Below are positions 63,561 to 64,000 of a stretch of 64,000 nt of DNA, one piece after another (within the stretch, counting starts at the first letter, position 1; each line of letters begins with the position of its first letter). The notes under the pieces were generated by a model, which was not told the DNA's origin, did no database searches, and was given only the letters and a program-made list of their open reading frames with translations. The position numbers and the translations under genes are program-made. The DNA is from an uncultured Flavobacteriales bacterium (lineage in GTDB: Bacteria > Bacteroidota > Bacteroidia > Flavobacteriales_G > Salibacteraceae). Location of the stretch: contig CALSPD010000004.1 of the NCBI GenBank assembly GCA_943788145.1, forward strand, positions 1 through 64,000, written 5' to 3'.

Positions 63561-64000
63561 ATGCTAGAATTAGTAAACATTTTCGTTAAAGCGATTTTCA
63601 TTGAAAACATGATTTTCGCCTATTTCCTAGGTATGTGTTCATACTTAGCGGTGTCTAAGACTGTGAAAACAGGTGTTGGCCTTGGGGCGGCAGTTGTTTT
63701 TGTACTTGGAATAACGGTTCCTGTAAATTATCTATTGGAGAACTATGTTCTAAGCGAGGGCGCTTTATCTTGGATCGATGGTATAATGGGATATGCCGGT
63801 GAAGACGCGGTATTTGCCACCATAGATTTGAGCTTTCTTTCTTTTATCATGTTCATCGCTATCATTGCTTCAATGGTGCAATTAGTGGAAATGGCAGTTG
63901 AGAAATTCGCACCTGCGCTTTATGGAGCACTTGGCATTTTCTTGCCATTGATCGCGGTAAACTGCTCGATTTTGGGTGGCGCGTTGTTCATGCAAGAGCG
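63561..64000 (+). CDS. nqrE: Na+-translocating NADH:quinone reductase subunit E (partial)
   Basis: The first 146 residues are present and the gene runs past the right edge. It begins [20 protein letters not shown] and holds [20 protein letters not shown] and [16 protein letters not shown], the two Cys expected for the NqrE/RnfA family. Six membrane helices are usual; four or so are visible here. It forms the intramembrane iron site with NqrD. Confidence 0.96.
   Translation, partial: MLELVNIFVKAIFIENMIFAYFLGMCSYLAVSKTVKTGVGLGAAVVFVLGITVPVNYLLENYVLSEGALSWIDGIMGYAGEDAVFATIDLSFLSFIMFIAIIASMVQLVEMAVEKFAPALYGALGIFLPLIAVNCSILGGALFMQE

Noticed and set aside
1..64000. tRNA, rRNA, CRISPR array or prophage
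   Set aside because: No cloverleaf, rRNA block, regularly spaced repeats or phage structural genes were seen.

Overview
This window looks like a piece of a Bacteroidota chromosome, most likely a gliding-type flavobacterium or close relative. Several signs agree. There are type IX secretion system (T9SS) parts and cargo (PorQ, a PorP/SprF-family protein, the T9SS plug protein, GldI, a C-terminal sorting domain on an M4 protease and a gliding-associated C-terminus on a giant adhesin). Many genes are preceded by the Bacteroidota -7 box TAnnTTTG rather than by Shine-Dalgarno sequences. An Na+-translocating NADH:quinone reductase operon suggests a marine or brackish habitat. I cannot name the species.

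Layout. 0-9.7 kb: end of a YggS-like gene, an envelope phosphodiesterase-like protein, a SPOR-domain protein, a PD40 propeller protein and a secreted thermolysin-type protease. 9.7-16 kb: htpG, a DUF1223 protein, a MoxR ATPase and a THUMP RNA methyltransferase. 16-23 kb: a tightly overlapping adhesin / PorP-SprF / PD40-OmpA operon. 23-28 kb: small regulators, a GNAT-nitrilase fusion and a deoxyhypusine-synthase-like enzyme. 28-37 kb: rpmE2, a sugar nucleotidyltransferase-like protein, lon, porQ, cmk and ispH. 37.3-38.4 kb: an intact IS1595-family element. 39.5-45.4 kb: an AT-rich accessory island with a PD40-VWA-OmpA protein and a WG-repeat lipoprotein, each followed by related repeat elements. 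45.5-54 kb: small envelope proteins, a coiled-coil TPR protein, a propeller sensor kinase lacking a canonical start codon and a frameshifted outer-membrane barrel gene. 54-64 kb: lplA, nrnA-like, gldI with two more FKBP lipoproteins, the plug protein and nqrABCDE (nqrE runs off the end).

The main theme is the cell envelope: exported propeller, OmpA, SPOR, PKD and FKBP proteins and the machinery that secretes them. The most interesting signals are a shared sigma-54-like element ahead of htpG and lon, a frameshift exactly at an A-AAA-AAG slippery heptamer, a sensor kinase whose signal peptide lies in frame but with no ATG/GTG/TTG, and the repeat-punctuated accessory island. No tRNA, rRNA or CRISPR was seen.
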